Source: Marinobacter litoralis
Lineage (GTDB): Bacteria > Pseudomonadota > Gammaproteobacteria > Pseudomonadales > Oleiphilaceae
NCBI RefSeq assembly: GCF_016427555.1
Contig: NZ_JAELVS010000001.1
Location: 372,001 to 436,000, forward strand
Direction of reading: 5' to 3'
DNA: 64,000 bases
Of the stretch, positions 53,133-62,879 are shown in pieces. Under the pieces are notes generated by a model. The model was not told the origin of the DNA and did not search any database. It saw only the letters and a program-made list of their open reading frames with translations. The number at the start of each line of letters is the position of its first letter. Positions within the stretch are counted from its first letter, which is position 1. The translations under genes were made by a program, and so were the position numbers.

Positions 53133-54356
53133 TTATGTCGCTTCATTATGAATGGGCTGTGCTGGCTGCGCTATGGCCACGCAGTCACGGCCCTGCATTT
53201 TGGCCCGATACATCGCCTTATCGGCCTCTGCGGACAATTCGTCAGCATTGCTGCCGTGTACCGGGTACACCGCGACACCAATACTCGCCGTGACCGACAC
53301 ACATTCGCCAGACGGCAGGATAACCGGCTTGTGGCGGACGGCCTGGCGTAAACGCTCCGCTGTTTCCAAGGCTTCGGGTTGGCCCATCTCCGGCAACACC
53401 ACCACAAACTCCTCACCGCCGAAGCGCCCTACGGAATCGACCGCCCGAACGCTGCTACCCAGCACCCAGCCGGCAGTGGATAGCACCTGATCACCGGCGG
53501 CATGGCCAAAACTGTCATTTACCTTTTTGAAATGGTCGAAATCGATCCACAGCACCGCTAATGACCGATGATAACGGTGCGCACGCTCGAGCTCTTCGGC
53601 CAGAACGCGACTTAACTCCCGACGATTCAGCAACCCCGTGAGTGAGTCTTTCGTGGCCAGCTCCTCCAATTCCTGCTCCAATGCCTTCCGTTTGGAAACA
53701 TCCAGCACAATGCCTTCGAAAAACTCAGAACCATCGTCCTCGGTCAGCCCCGACCCTCTGGCCCAAACCCAAATCTGCCGGCCATCTTTGCGGGTGAGCG
53801 GAAATTCACTTGAAAAGAATCCTTGCTGGCGAATCGAATCAACCGCCTCTCGCGCAACGGCCAGACGACATTCTTCGTCAATCAGGCCTGCTTCGCTCAG
53901 AGAGCCTTTATTCATCAGCTCTTCCGCACTATAACCGGTCAGCTCTTCACAGCCATCGGAGATAAAGATAAAACTGCCTGGATAGTCGTTTCTGAAGCGG
54001 AAAGCCATGCCGGGTAGATTGTTCAGTAATATCGTCAACTGCCGCTCGTGCTGGCGCATGAGCTTGCGTTGGCGCACCTGCATCAGAAGCAGCAGCCGAT
54101 CTTTATTCAGTTGGCGGTACACCACAATGAACAAGGTGAGGCCCGTCAACCCGACAAACAGAAAGCCTTTCCAGGTTTGAGCCTCGGACAGCGAACGGGC
54201 ATCCGGAAACCAGGCCTCTGCCAATTGATCCGAAAACTCGATCCAGGCCAGACCCACCACGAAATACACCGCGGCGGCCCATAACGCACGGCCCAGCGGG
54301 CTACGGCCCAACTCCAGCGGCTCTGAACCGCTGTCCTTTGGTGTACCCTGATTCAT
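53133..54356 (-). CDS. PAS-GGDEF diguanylate cyclase
   Basis: A 407-residue membrane-linked c-di-GMP synthase: two N-terminal hydrophobic segments (about residues 25-45 and 65-82), a short linker, a PAS domain with PAC (about 105-225), and a GGDEF domain with intact GGEEF at 313-317 and an I-site RAVD five residues before it. Sensory input is through PAS, possibly redox or a small ligand. It diverges from an exported cytochrome gene across 131 bases that look like promoter sequence. Confidence 0.94.
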   Translation of the reverse strand: MNQGTPKDSGSEPLELGRSPLGRALWAAAVYFVVGLAWIEFSDQLAEAWFPDARSLSEAQTWKGFLFVGLTGLTLFIVVYRQLNKDRLLLLMQVRQRKLMRQHERQLTILLNNLPGMAFRFRNDYPGSFIFISDGCEELTGYSAEELMNKGSLSEAGLIDEECRLAVAREAVDSIRQQGFFSSEFPLTRKDGRQIWVWARGSGLTEDDGSEFFEGIVLDVSKRKALEQELEELATKDSLTGLLNRRELSRVLAEELERAHRYHRSLAVLWIDFDHFKKVNDSFGHAAGDQVLSTAGWVLGSSVRAVDSVGRFGGEEFVVVLPEMGQPEALETAERLRQAVRHKPVILPSGECVSVTASIGVAVYPVHGSNADELSAEADKAMYRAKMQGRDCVAIAQPAQPIHNEAT

Positions 54357-54487
54357 GGAAGCACCTTGTCTGACACTCTTACCCTATCTTCAAAAATAGT
54401 CACTCGAGAATGCAGAGTCGAGCCTGACTTGCATTTAATGTCGAGTTAGTCAAAAATAAACGTGACACTCAATTACGTTTAAACAGC

Positions 54488-54874
54488 ATGATGCGAATCC
54501 ACCACCCACGGCTCTCTTTTTCGGGCACCATTCTAGCGGCGCTGGCTTTGACTCTGCTAACCGCCTGTTCCAATACGTCCCGCCCTTCAAAAGAGATTAT
54601 CGAGTACGCCCGCTCAGCGACACCCGACAACCCTGAAACTGCGGAAATCTATCAGCGCTCGTGCATGGCTTGTCATGGCAACGGCACCTCCGATGCGCCA
54701 CTGACAGGTGACCAAACCGCATGGCAACCCCGCATGGAAAAAGGCATGGACACACTGCAGAACAATGTTATCTCGGGAATAGGCGGCATGCCCCCTTATG
54801 GCCTGTGCATGGACTGCAACGCCGCCGAGTTTCAGGCGCTGATCACCTTCATGGCAAAACCCGCGCAGATTTAG
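54488..54874 (+). CDS. Lipoprotein cytochrome c (c5-like)
   Basis: A 128-residue lipid-anchored cytochrome c. The signal ends in lipobox LLTAC (Cys27). A single heme site, CMACH, is at residues 59-63, Met101 in GGMPPYG is a likely axial ligand, and Cys107 and Cys110 in CMDC form the disulfide pair typical of cytochrome c5. It is the first gene of a tight trio with an exported FAD oxidoreductase and an exported PLP protein and is a likely electron acceptor for that oxidoreductase. Confidence 0.92.
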   Translation: MMRIHHPRLSFSGTILAALALTLLTACSNTSRPSKEIIEYARSATPDNPETAEIYQRSCMACHGNGTSDAPLTGDQTAWQPRMEKGMDTLQNNVISGIGGMPPYGLCMDCNAAEFQALITFMAKPAQI

Positions 54875-54883
54875 GAACTCACC

Positions 54884-56296
54884 ATGCAGCGACGGCATTT
54901 TTTGAATTTGCTGGTGGGCAGCGCCATCGCCAGCCAGGTTGGATGGCCCAGGATAGGCCATGCCCAAACGTCCTCCGGGCAGCAACCCACCACCGCCGGC
55001 CCGATGACCTGGCGCAACTGGTCCGGCTCACAGAGTTCCAACCCAAGCCACCGGCTGGCACCGCGGTCGGTCAACGAGTTGCTGGACATTCTGAGCGGCT
55101 CCGCTTATCGAGGTCGCGCCATTCGTCCCGTCGGCTCAGGGCACTCGTTTTCACCGCTGGTGCCGACCAACGATGTACTGGTGTCACTGGCCCGATTGAA
55201 TGGCATCCTGGATCACGACGATGATCAGTGCCGTGCCCGCATCGCCACCGGCACACTGCTTGGCCAGCTTAGCCAACCTCTCGAGAACATCAATCAGGCG
55301 CTGTTTAACATGCCGGACATTGACCAACAATCTCTGGGCGGCTTACTAGCAACGGCAACCCATGGCACCGGAGCGGAACTGATGAGTTTGTCGGGCTATA
55401 TAGAAGGCCTGACGCTGGTCACCGCGCAAGGGGATGTACTGGAATGCAGCCGGGACCAGAACCCCGACATTTTCCAGGCGGCACGAGTGGGGCTGGGCAG
55501 TTTGGGCTTCGTAACCGATGTCACGCTGCAAAACCGGCGCCCCTACCGGCTGAAGAAAACCACGGAATGGCTGCCGCTCGATGACATACTCGATAACGCC
55601 GACGCGCGCGCCAAAGCACACCGAAACTACGAATTCTTCTACATTCCGTTCTCGGGCATGGGCTTCACCAGCACTCACGACATCACCGATGAGCCGGTAT
55701 CTGAAACCGAGGCCATCGATCAGAACGACGGTGCCCGGGATCTCCAGCAAGCCCGCGATTACCTGTCGTGGTCGCCCCGTCTGCGCCGGCTCATACTCGG
55801 CGGCTACATGCGCACCCTCAGCACCGAGGTAAAGGTGGCATCATCCTGGCAGAACTACACCAGCGCCAGGAATGTGCGCTTTAATGAAATGGAATATCAC
55901 CTGCCAACAGACAACTGGCAAGCCGCGCTTCGAGAGGTGATTGATACCATCGAAAGTCAGTTCCCCGAGGTGTTTTTCCCCATCGAGGTAAGGTTCGTAA
56001 AGGCAGACGATGCCTGGCTTAGCCCCTTCTATCAGCGCGACTCGGTTTCGGTTGCGGTTCACCGGTTCTTTGAAGAAGACCACGCACCGTTATTCGAAGC
56101 CGTGGAACCGATTCTGAAGCGCCATGGCGGCCGACCACACTGGGGCAAGCTGAACACGCTCACCGGGGCTGATTTCGAAGACCTCTACCCCCAGTGGCAG
56201 GCGTTCTGCGAAGTGCGGGAGGCACTGGATCCGAACGGCCGTTTCCTGAATCCGTATTTGACCCGTCTGTTCCGTCAAAAAACGCACACGGGCTAA
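54884..56296 (+). CDS. Exported FAD-linked oxidoreductase of the aldonolactone oxidase family
   Basis: A 470-residue VAO-family flavoprotein related to L-gulono-/D-arabinono-1,4-lactone oxidases. The FAD-binding domain has RPVGSGHSFSPL near residue 86 and GGLLATATHGTG; the C-terminal ALO domain ends with the diagnostic HWGK. The N-terminus, MQRRHFLNLLVGSAIASQVG, is a signal sequence with an RR pair that could be used by Tat, which fits a prefolded flavoprotein. It follows the cytochrome gene by nine bases, suggesting a periplasmic sugar-acid or polyol dehydrogenase. The substrate is not known. Confidence 0.88.
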   Translation: MQRRHFLNLLVGSAIASQVGWPRIGHAQTSSGQQPTTAGPMTWRNWSGSQSSNPSHRLAPRSVNELLDILSGSAYRGRAIRPVGSGHSFSPLVPTNDVLVSLARLNGILDHDDDQCRARIATGTLLGQLSQPLENINQALFNMPDIDQQSLGGLLATATHGTGAELMSLSGYIEGLTLVTAQGDVLECSRDQNPDIFQAARVGLGSLGFVTDVTLQNRRPYRLKKTTEWLPLDDILDNADARAKAHRNYEFFYIPFSGMGFTSTHDITDEPVSETEAIDQNDGARDLQQARDYLSWSPRLRRLILGGYMRTLSTEVKVASSWQNYTSARNVRFNEMEYHLPTDNWQAALREVIDTIESQFPEVFFPIEVRFVKADDAWLSPFYQRDSVSVAVHRFFEEDHAPLFEAVEPILKRHGGRPHWGKLNTLTGADFEDLYPQWQAFCEVREALDPNGRFLNPYLTRLFRQKTHTG

Positions 56297-56302
56297 ATCG
56301 CC

Positions 56303-57607
56303 ATGGCACACAGCGAAGCGTTTCGAAAACAGCGCCGAAAACTGTTGCTGACCGCTGCCGCACTGGGCAGCCTGGGCACCGTCGGTCTGCTGAAGCCCGA
56401 AGCAAACACTGCCGGGCATTCCGGCTATTTTCTGTCGCTGCAGAAAGCCCTGCGCGAAAACGGGCTGGCAACGCCAACGCTGGTGATTGACCGCCAGCGC
56501 CTCGGTCACAACATTGCGGCGCTGAAACGCCGCATTAGCGGCGATTTCGGCTACCGGATCGTTGCCAAGTCTTTGCCTTCGTTGCCATTGCTCAGATACG
56601 TGATGGCCGGAACCGGCACCCGTAAACTGATGCTGTTTCACCAACCAAGCCTGAATCAGGTGGCGGATGCCTTGCCTGACTCTGATCTGTTGGTAGGCAA
56701 GCCACTTCCGGTGGCCTGTGCGGCCCGTTTCTACCAACAATTTGCAACCTCTTCCAGTCAGTTTAACCCGGCCATGCAACTGCAGTGGTTGATCGATTCC
56801 GAGGCCCGACTGGCTGAATACCAGCAACTGGCAGCACAGCTGAACCAACCGCTGCGGGTTAATCTCGAGATCGATATCGGCCTTCACCGCGGTGGTTTCA
56901 GCGATCAGAAATCCTTGGCCGGAGTGCTGACCACCATTGAGCAGTCCCCGTGGCTGAGTTTCAGCGGTTTTATGGGTTACGAACCCCACGTGCTGAAAGC
57001 GCCCGGCCCCACAGAATGGTTGCTCGAGCAGGCCATGGCCCGTTATCAGCAGTTTGTGGACACCGCAGAACACACCTTGGGCCGTAGTATTTCCAATCTG
57101 ACGCTGAACACGGGTGGCTCCACGACGTTTCCGCTTTACCAGGGAAGGGCTGGGCAAGTCCCCGCAAACGAACTGGCAGCGGGTTCTGCGCTGGTTATGC
57201 CTACCGATTTCGATGTCGCAACACTGGCCGGCCATCAACCCGCCGCATTCATTGCAACCCCGGTCCTGAAACTTCTGGAGCGCACACGCATTCCCGGTGT
57301 CCCGGGCTTGGGCCGACTGCAAACACTTTGGAACCCCAATCACGCCCGCACCGCATTTATCTACGGCGGTTACTGGAAGGCCAGCCCGGTTTCCCCGCCG
57401 GGGTTGGTGACCAACGGCATTTATGGCCGTTCGACCAATCAGGAAATGCTGAACCTCGCCGACGAGGTTCCGCTTGAGGTGGGTGATCGGGTATTCCTGC
57501 GCCCCCATCAAAGCGAGGCCGTGTTACTGGAATTCGGCGACCTGGCCGTTTTTGACGCGAGCAAAGGCAAAATCACCGAGCGCTGGCCGGTGTTCGAGCG
57601 GGGGTGA
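56303..57607 (+). CDS. DSD1/alanine-racemase-fold PLP protein with exported-type N-terminus
   Basis: A 434-residue fold-type III PLP enzyme related to D-threonine aldolase and D-serine dehydratase (DSD1). The PLP lysine is Lys89 in YRIVAKSLPS. The C-terminal domain has the metal-site region ending LRPHQSEAVLLEFGDL. The N-terminus (RKQRRKLLLTAAALGSLGTVG) is a twin-arginine-like signal or anchor, unusual for this family. It starts six bases after the flavoprotein gene, so the three genes are one operon. The reaction is not determined. Confidence 0.85.
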   Translation: MAHSEAFRKQRRKLLLTAAALGSLGTVGLLKPEANTAGHSGYFLSLQKALRENGLATPTLVIDRQRLGHNIAALKRRISGDFGYRIVAKSLPSLPLLRYVMAGTGTRKLMLFHQPSLNQVADALPDSDLLVGKPLPVACAARFYQQFATSSSQFNPAMQLQWLIDSEARLAEYQQLAAQLNQPLRVNLEIDIGLHRGGFSDQKSLAGVLTTIEQSPWLSFSGFMGYEPHVLKAPGPTEWLLEQAMARYQQFVDTAEHTLGRSISNLTLNTGGSTTFPLYQGRAGQVPANELAAGSALVMPTDFDVATLAGHQPAAFIATPVLKLLERTRIPGVPGLGRLQTLWNPNHARTAFIYGGYWKASPVSPPGLVTNGIYGRSTNQEMLNLADEVPLEVGDRVFLRPHQSEAVLLEFGDLAVFDASKGKITERWPVFERG

Positions 57608-57664
57608 ACTCGGCCACCGTCCGTGTTTTAATTCCGGCAAACCGTTCAGGCAACAGGATGGCCC

Positions 57665-58135
57665 ATGACTCCCGGAATTCTCGCCGCTAAAAAAGCGAAA
57701 ATAAGCTACACCGTACACGAATACGAACACGATCCGTCGGCCGAAAGCTATGGCAACGAGGCCGCCGACAAAATGGGCGTAGACCCGAACCGGGTGTTTA
57801 AAACGCTGGTGGTGGCGCTGGACAACAAAGAGCTGGCGGTTGGGCTGGTACCGGTCACCAGCAAGCTCAGCCTGAAGCTGATCGCGAAAGCCGCAAAAGC
57901 AAAAAAAGCCGGTATGGCCGATAAGCAACTGGTGCAGCGGAGCACCGGTTATGTGCTGGGCGGAGTGAGTCCGCTGGGGCAGAAAAAACGTTTGCAGACG
58001 TTCATTGATGCCACTGCCGAGCAGTACGACACCATTTTCGTCAGTGCGGGTAAGCGGGGATTGGAAATCGAATTGGCTCCGGCCGATTTGGCCAAGCTGA
58101 CCGGTGCGGGTTTCGCAAATTTACAGCAAGACTAA
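57665..58135 (+). CDS. ybaK: Cys-tRNA(Pro)/Cys-tRNA(Cys) deacylase
   Basis: Trans-editing protein of the YbaK/ProX family that hydrolyses mischarged Cys-tRNA(Pro). The 156-residue length is standard and the family stretches VFKTLVVALDNKELAVGLVPV and YVLGGVSPLGQKKRL are present. It stands alone after the PLP gene, 57 bases on, and ends at a terminator shared with idh. Confidence 0.94.
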   Translation: MTPGILAAKKAKISYTVHEYEHDPSAESYGNEAADKMGVDPNRVFKTLVVALDNKELAVGLVPVTSKLSLKLIAKAAKAKKAGMADKQLVQRSTGYVLGGVSPLGQKKRLQTFIDATAEQYDTIFVSAGKRGLEIELAPADLAKLTGAGFANLQQD

Positions 58136-58168
58136 AAAAAACAGGCCGGGGTTTTACCCCCGGCCTGT
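58134..58168 (-). terminator. Intrinsic terminator of idh
   Basis: ACAGGCCGGGG (58141-58151) pairs with CCCCGGCCTGT (58158-58168), followed on the minus strand by eight T. It lies between convergent ybaK and idh and best serves idh. Confidence 0.93.
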
Positions 58169-58177
58169 GTTCGAACC

Positions 58178-60421
58178 TTAGTTCACGGAAGCAGCGGCTT
58201 CCTCAAGGATCTTGTTGAAGGTGGCGCTTGGGCGCATCACTTCAGACACTTTTTCAGCCGGTGCGTAGTAGTATCCGCCGATGTCGGCCGGATGACCCTG
58301 TACGACTGTCATTTCTTCCAGAATCTTGTCCTTGTTGGCTTCCAGCTGCTCAGACAACTTGGCAAAGAACTCTTTCAGCTCCTTGTCGTCGTCCTGCTTG
58401 GACAATTCCTCTGCCCAGTAACGGGCCAGATGGAAGTGGGAACCACGGTTGTCCAGCTCGCCGGTCACGCGGGACGGAGACTGGTTGTTCTCCAGCAGGC
58501 GCTCGGTTGCTTTGTCCATAGTCTGACCCAGCAGACGGGCACGGGCGTTGTCGTGCTTTTGACCCAACTCATCCAGAGACACAGCTGTCGCCAGGAATTC
58601 ACCCAGTGAATCCCAGCGCAGGTGGTTTTCCTGAACCAACTGCTGTACGTGCTTGGGTGCAGAACCGCCTGCACCGGTCTCGTACAGACCACCGCCGTTC
58701 AGCAAGGGTACGATGGACAGCATCTTGGCACTGGTGCCCAGTTCCAGGATCGGGAACAGGTCGGTCAGGTAGTCCCGCAGCACGTTACCAGTGACAGAAA
58801 TGGTGTCCAGACCACGAATCAAGCGCTCCATGGTCCAGCGAATGGCGCGCACAGGCGATTCGATACGAATGTGCAGACCTTCGGTGTCGTGATCTTTCAG
58901 GTAGGTGTTGACCTTCTTGATCAGTTCCGCGTCATGGGCACGCTCGTCGTCCAGCCAGAATACGGCAGGCATACCGGTGGCGCGGGCGCGGTTAACGGCC
59001 AGCTTGACCCAATCGCGAATCGGCAGGTCTTTGGTCTGGCAGGCACGCCAGATATCGCCTTCTTCCACGTTGTGTTCGGTCAGTAAGGTGCCGTCTTCGG
59101 TAACGATGCGAACGATACCGTCTTCTTCAATTTCGAAGGTCTTGTCGTGGGAGCCGTACTCTTCCGCTTTCTGCGCCATCAAGCCAACGTTCGGTACGGT
59201 ACCCATAGTGGTGGGATCAAACGCGCCGTGGGTTTTACAGAAGTTGATGGTTTCCTGATAGATGGTGGCGTAGGTGGACTCCGGCATAACCGCCTTGGTG
59301 TCCTTGAGCTTGCCATCACGGGCCCACATTTTACCGGAGTTACGGATCATGGCCGGCATGGAAGCATCAACGATCACGTCACTGGGCACGTGCAGGTTGG
59401 TGATGCCTTTTACCGAATCGACCATGGCGATTTCCGGGCGGTGCTCGTAGGTCTTGTGCAGGGCTTCCTGGATTTCTTCCTGCTTGGACTCTGGCAGCTG
59501 CTTGATCTTGTCGAGTACGGAAGACAGACCGTTGTTCGGGTTCACACCGATTTCTTTAAACAGGTCGCCATACTTATCAAACAACTCTTTGTAGTAAATC
59601 TTCACCGCGTGACCGAATACGATCGGGTGGGAGATTTTCATCATGGTCGCTTTGACGTGCAGGGAGAACATCACGCCAGTCTTTTCGCAGTCTTCGATCG
59701 CGTCTTCGAAGAATTTGCAGAGCGCTTTCTTGCTCATGAACATGCCGTCAACCACTTCGCCTTCCTGCAGCGGCAGGTCAGCTTTCAGTACGGTCTGCTC
59801 ACCTTTTTTGTTCTCGAACACGATGCGGGCGTTGGTCGCCTTGTCCATCGTGACGGACTGCTCGCTGGAGTAGAAATCGCCCTCGCGCATGTGCGCGACG
59901 TGAGTGCGTGACGCCGGGCTCCACTCGCCCATGGTGTGCGGGTATTTGCGAGCGAAAGCTTTAACCGCGGCCGGGGCGCGACGGTCAGAGTTACCTTCAC
60001 GCAGAACCGGGTTTACGGCGCTGCCCAGTACTTTGGAGTAACGGGCGTGGATGTCTTTTTCTTCGTCGGTCTCCGGGTGCTCTTTGTACTCAGGGACGTT
60101 GTAGCCTTTTTCGTTCAGCTCTTTGATGGCTGCACGCAACTGCGGAATGGAGGCTGAGATGTTCGGCAGTTTGATGATGTTGGCATCAGGGTCTTTGGTG
60201 TATTCACCCAGTTCGGCCAGGTCATCGGTGACCCGCTGGTTTTCTTCCAGGTAGTCGGGGAAGCCTGCCAGGATACGGGCCGCCAGGGAGATGTCGCTGG
60301 TTTCGAATTCAATGCCTGCCGGCTTGGCGAAGGTTTCCAGTATGGGGAGCAGTGACCGGGTGGCTAGCGCGGGGGCTTCGTCGGTCAGGGTGTAGATGAT
60401 CTTGGACTTGGATTTGGTCAT
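58178..60421 (-). CDS. idh: Monomeric NADP-dependent isocitrate dehydrogenase
   Basis: TCA-cycle enzyme converting isocitrate to 2-oxoglutarate with NADP. At 747 residues it is the large monomeric type, not the Icd homodimer, and the match is continuous from [21 protein letters not shown] to the C-terminus. Segments such as [39 protein letters not shown] and [14 protein letters not shown] are typical. The start is the ATG at 60421, preceded by AGAGGACG; the frame is open 26 codons further but without family similarity. Confidence 0.97.
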   Translation of the reverse strand: MTKSKSKIIYTLTDEAPALATRSLLPILETFAKPAGIEFETSDISLAARILAGFPDYLEENQRVTDDLAELGEYTKDPDANIIKLPNISASIPQLRAAIKELNEKGYNVPEYKEHPETDEEKDIHARYSKVLGSAVNPVLREGNSDRRAPAAVKAFARKYPHTMGEWSPASRTHVAHMREGDFYSSEQSVTMDKATNARIVFENKKGEQTVLKADLPLQEGEVVDGMFMSKKALCKFFEDAIEDCEKTGVMFSLHVKATMMKISHPIVFGHAVKIYYKELFDKYGDLFKEIGVNPNNGLSSVLDKIKQLPESKQEEIQEALHKTYEHRPEIAMVDSVKGITNLHVPSDVIVDASMPAMIRNSGKMWARDGKLKDTKAVMPESTYATIYQETINFCKTHGAFDPTTMGTVPNVGLMAQKAEEYGSHDKTFEIEEDGIVRIVTEDGTLLTEHNVEEGDIWRACQTKDLPIRDWVKLAVNRARATGMPAVFWLDDERAHDAELIKKVNTYLKDHDTEGLHIRIESPVRAIRWTMERLIRGLDTISVTGNVLRDYLTDLFPILELGTSAKMLSIVPLLNGGGLYETGAGGSAPKHVQQLVQENHLRWDSLGEFLATAVSLDELGQKHDNARARLLGQTMDKATERLLENNQSPSRVTGELDNRGSHFHLARYWAEELSKQDDDKELKEFFAKLSEQLEANKDKILEEMTVVQGHPADIGGYYYAPAEKVSEVMRPSATFNKILEEAAASVN

Positions 60422-60670
60422 TTTCGTCCTCTGGCTAAAGGGTGGGTTCAGGACGGTCATGGCGAGGCCGGTCGTCTTGTGAACGTCTGGCCGGGGCAAT
60501 GACTGATTCGGAACTTTTGATAGACCTACTAAGATAGCATTTTTTGCGGCTGTTGGATTACGATCTTAGTATAAGAACGTACGAACAATGCCTGATCTTT
60601 CACTACAACATGATGAAACGGCGGGAATTTACGAAACTTTCTAACATTTCAGGGATTTGGAGTGGACGCA

Positions 60671-60775
60671 GTGTGGGGTAAGGCTGCCCAAAACACGCTC
60701 CTTCGGCACATCCATGTGACGCTTGGGCTCCGCCATCCTTGGCTCCGCACAGTTTTGGGCAGCCTTACCCCACAC
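60671..60775. repeat. Long perfect palindrome between idh and the ketone-body operon (element D)
   Basis: Arms at 60671-60694 and 60752-60775 are perfectly complementary over 24 bases (GTGTGGGGTAAGG to CCCAAAAC) and extend partly outward. The 57-base centre repeats GCTCCG(C) three times (near 60697, 60727 and 60743). It fills the 453-base gap between idh and the acetoacetyl-CoA synthetase gene together with the idh promoter region; no gene is seen there. The arm ends resemble those at 2307 and 19882. Confidence 0.9.
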
Positions 60776-60874
60776 CGCTGATCAAACTCCGGGTTGTATT
60801 CCGCGCGCGCCCCCGAATCCTTTCTGCTTTATATTCGTAGCTCAACGCTCACTAAACCATCCTTCGCTTGGCGA

Positions 60875-62863
60875 TCATTCCGGCAACAGGCCGGATTGCA
60901 CCAGCCGTTCCCGGATCTGATCCAACGCCTCGGGGTTGGCCAACGCATCCCGGTTATCGGCTTTCTTTGAACCGTTGATCAAACGGGCCACCGCGAGTTC
61001 TACTTTTTTGCCGCTTCGGGTGTAGGGGATGTCGGGCACTTCCACGATGTGTTTGGGTACGTGTCTTGGGCTGGCGCCTTCGCGGATTTTGGTTTTCAGG
61101 GTTTTCATCAACTCGTCGGTGACGCTTTGGCCGGCGGCTGGCACTACGAACAGGACGACTTCTACGTCGCCTTCGATCTGGCGGCCAACCACCAGGCTGT
61201 CTTTGACTTCGGCGACGGTTTCAACCTGGCGGTAGATTTCGGCGGTGCCGATTCTTACGCCGCCGGGGTTGAGGGTGGCGTCGGAGCGGCCGTAGATGAT
61301 GGCACCGCCGTGTTCAGTGAATTCGATGAAGTCGCCGTGAGCCCATACGCCGGGGAAGGTGTTGAAGTAGGCGTCCTGGTAGCGTTCGTTGTCCGGGTCT
61401 TGCCAGAAGCTGACGGGCATGGACGGCAGTGGTTGGCGGCAGACGAGTTCACCGCGGCCGTCGCTGACCGGTTCTCCGTCGTCGTTGTAGGCGACAGCAT
61501 CGACGCCTAGGAAACGGCACTGGATTTCGCCTCGGCGCACCGGCAGCAGCGGTGTTGCGCCCACGAAGCAGCCGCAGATGTCGGTGCCGCCGGCGATGGA
61601 ACCCAACAGTACGTTAGGTGCGCCGTGGCTGTAGATCCAGTCGTAGTCTTCCGGCAGCAAGGGCGAGCCGGTGGAGAAGACCACGCGCAAGGCACTTTGG
61701 TCGTGGGTTTTTGCGGGTTCCAGCCCGGCTTTTCGGCAACCGGCGATGAAACGGGCGCTGGTGCCGTAGTGGGTAACGCGCTCTTTAGCCACGGTTTCCC
61801 AGAGGAAGTCGAGGCTGGGGTAGCCGGGTGAGCCGTCTACGGTGATCACAGCAGCACCGGTCATCAGGGCCGAGGCTTGCCAGTTCCACATCATCCAGCC
61901 ACAGGTGGTGAAGTACAGGAAGCGATCGTCCGGGCCAACGTCGCCATGCAGCATCAGTTCTTTGGCGTGGTTGATCAGCAAGCCAGCGGTGCCGTGCACG
62001 ATGCACTTGGGTTTTCCGGTGGTGCCAGAGGAATACAGGATGTACACGGGGTGATCCGGGTCTACCGGGGTGTACGAAGGTGCCTGCCCGGCACCGGCTT
62101 CAAGGGCCTGCTCCCAGGTAGTTACCCGGTCGCCGGCTACCGGCGCTTCGTCCGGTAATTGCTGAACGCTGACCACCGCTTTCAGTGAAGGCAGGCCACC
62201 AATAAGCTCGGCGAAATCCTGCTGGCGAGCAAAGGTTTTGCCGCCATAACCATATCCGTTCACAACGATCAGCGCGGCGGGTTCAATTTGACCGAAGCGG
62301 TCGTTAATGGCGCCAATGCCGAAATCCGGTGACGCGGAGCTCCAGATCGCCCCCATGCTGGTGGCGGCCAGCATACCCACCAAGGCTTCGTAGCCATTGG
62401 TGACAACTCCGGCAACCCGATCTCCTTTTTCAATGCCTTTACTGCGCAGAAACGCTTCCAGCGCACCGGCATCGGCTTTCAGTTCGCGGTAGCTTTTACG
62501 CAGCACCGGTCGGGTTTCGCAGTAGGCGACCACCGCCTCTTTGTCTGCATGGTCATTGTCTGCCCAACGCAGCAAATTGGCGGCAAAGTTCAGTTTCATG
62601 CCCGGGAACCATTCCGCCCCGGGCATGCTCCGGCTACCCAATACCTCAGTTGCCGGGGTATCGCAGATCAACCCGCAGTAGTCCCAGACTTTCTGCCAGA
62701 AGGTTTCAAGTTCGTCGATCGACCACTGGTGCAGCGCGTGGTAATCCGCGAAGGGGCCGTAACCTTCAAGTTCAAGCCAGCTTTTAAACTGGCCCATTCG
62801 GGAATTGGCCAAGGTGGTTTCTGTCGGAGCCCATACCACCGTTGATTGTTCTGCTGTGCTCAT
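60875..62863 (-). CDS. Acetoacetyl-CoA synthetase
   Basis: Activates acetoacetate with ATP and CoA, allowing growth on ketone bodies or PHB breakdown products. The 662-residue acyl-adenylate enzyme has the ACS N-terminal cap, the ATP loop YSSGTTGKPK (about residue 275), the AGGTDICG motif and the C-terminal YTRSGKKVE lysine region. It follows bdhA-like SDR gene by 16 bases, so 3-hydroxybutyrate to acetoacetate to acetoacetyl-CoA is encoded in order. Confidence 0.94.
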   Translation of the reverse strand: MSTAEQSTVVWAPTETTLANSRMGQFKSWLELEGYGPFADYHALHQWSIDELETFWQKVWDYCGLICDTPATEVLGSRSMPGAEWFPGMKLNFAANLLRWADNDHADKEAVVAYCETRPVLRKSYRELKADAGALEAFLRSKGIEKGDRVAGVVTNGYEALVGMLAATSMGAIWSSASPDFGIGAINDRFGQIEPAALIVVNGYGYGGKTFARQQDFAELIGGLPSLKAVVSVQQLPDEAPVAGDRVTTWEQALEAGAGQAPSYTPVDPDHPVYILYSSGTTGKPKCIVHGTAGLLINHAKELMLHGDVGPDDRFLYFTTCGWMMWNWQASALMTGAAVITVDGSPGYPSLDFLWETVAKERVTHYGTSARFIAGCRKAGLEPAKTHDQSALRVVFSTGSPLLPEDYDWIYSHGAPNVLLGSIAGGTDICGCFVGATPLLPVRRGEIQCRFLGVDAVAYNDDGEPVSDGRGELVCRQPLPSMPVSFWQDPDNERYQDAYFNTFPGVWAHGDFIEFTEHGGAIIYGRSDATLNPGGVRIGTAEIYRQVETVAEVKDSLVVGRQIEGDVEVVLFVVPAAGQSVTDELMKTLKTKIREGASPRHVPKHIVEVPDIPYTRSGKKVELAVARLINGSKKADNRDALANPEALDQIRERLVQSGLLPE

Positions 62864-62879
62864 TCGTGTCTCCAGATTC

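Noticed and set aside
56090..57511. A 473-codon minus-strand frame opposite the PLP-enzyme gene
   Set aside because: Antisense shadow; the plus-strand gene has a PLP lysine motif and tight operon spacing.
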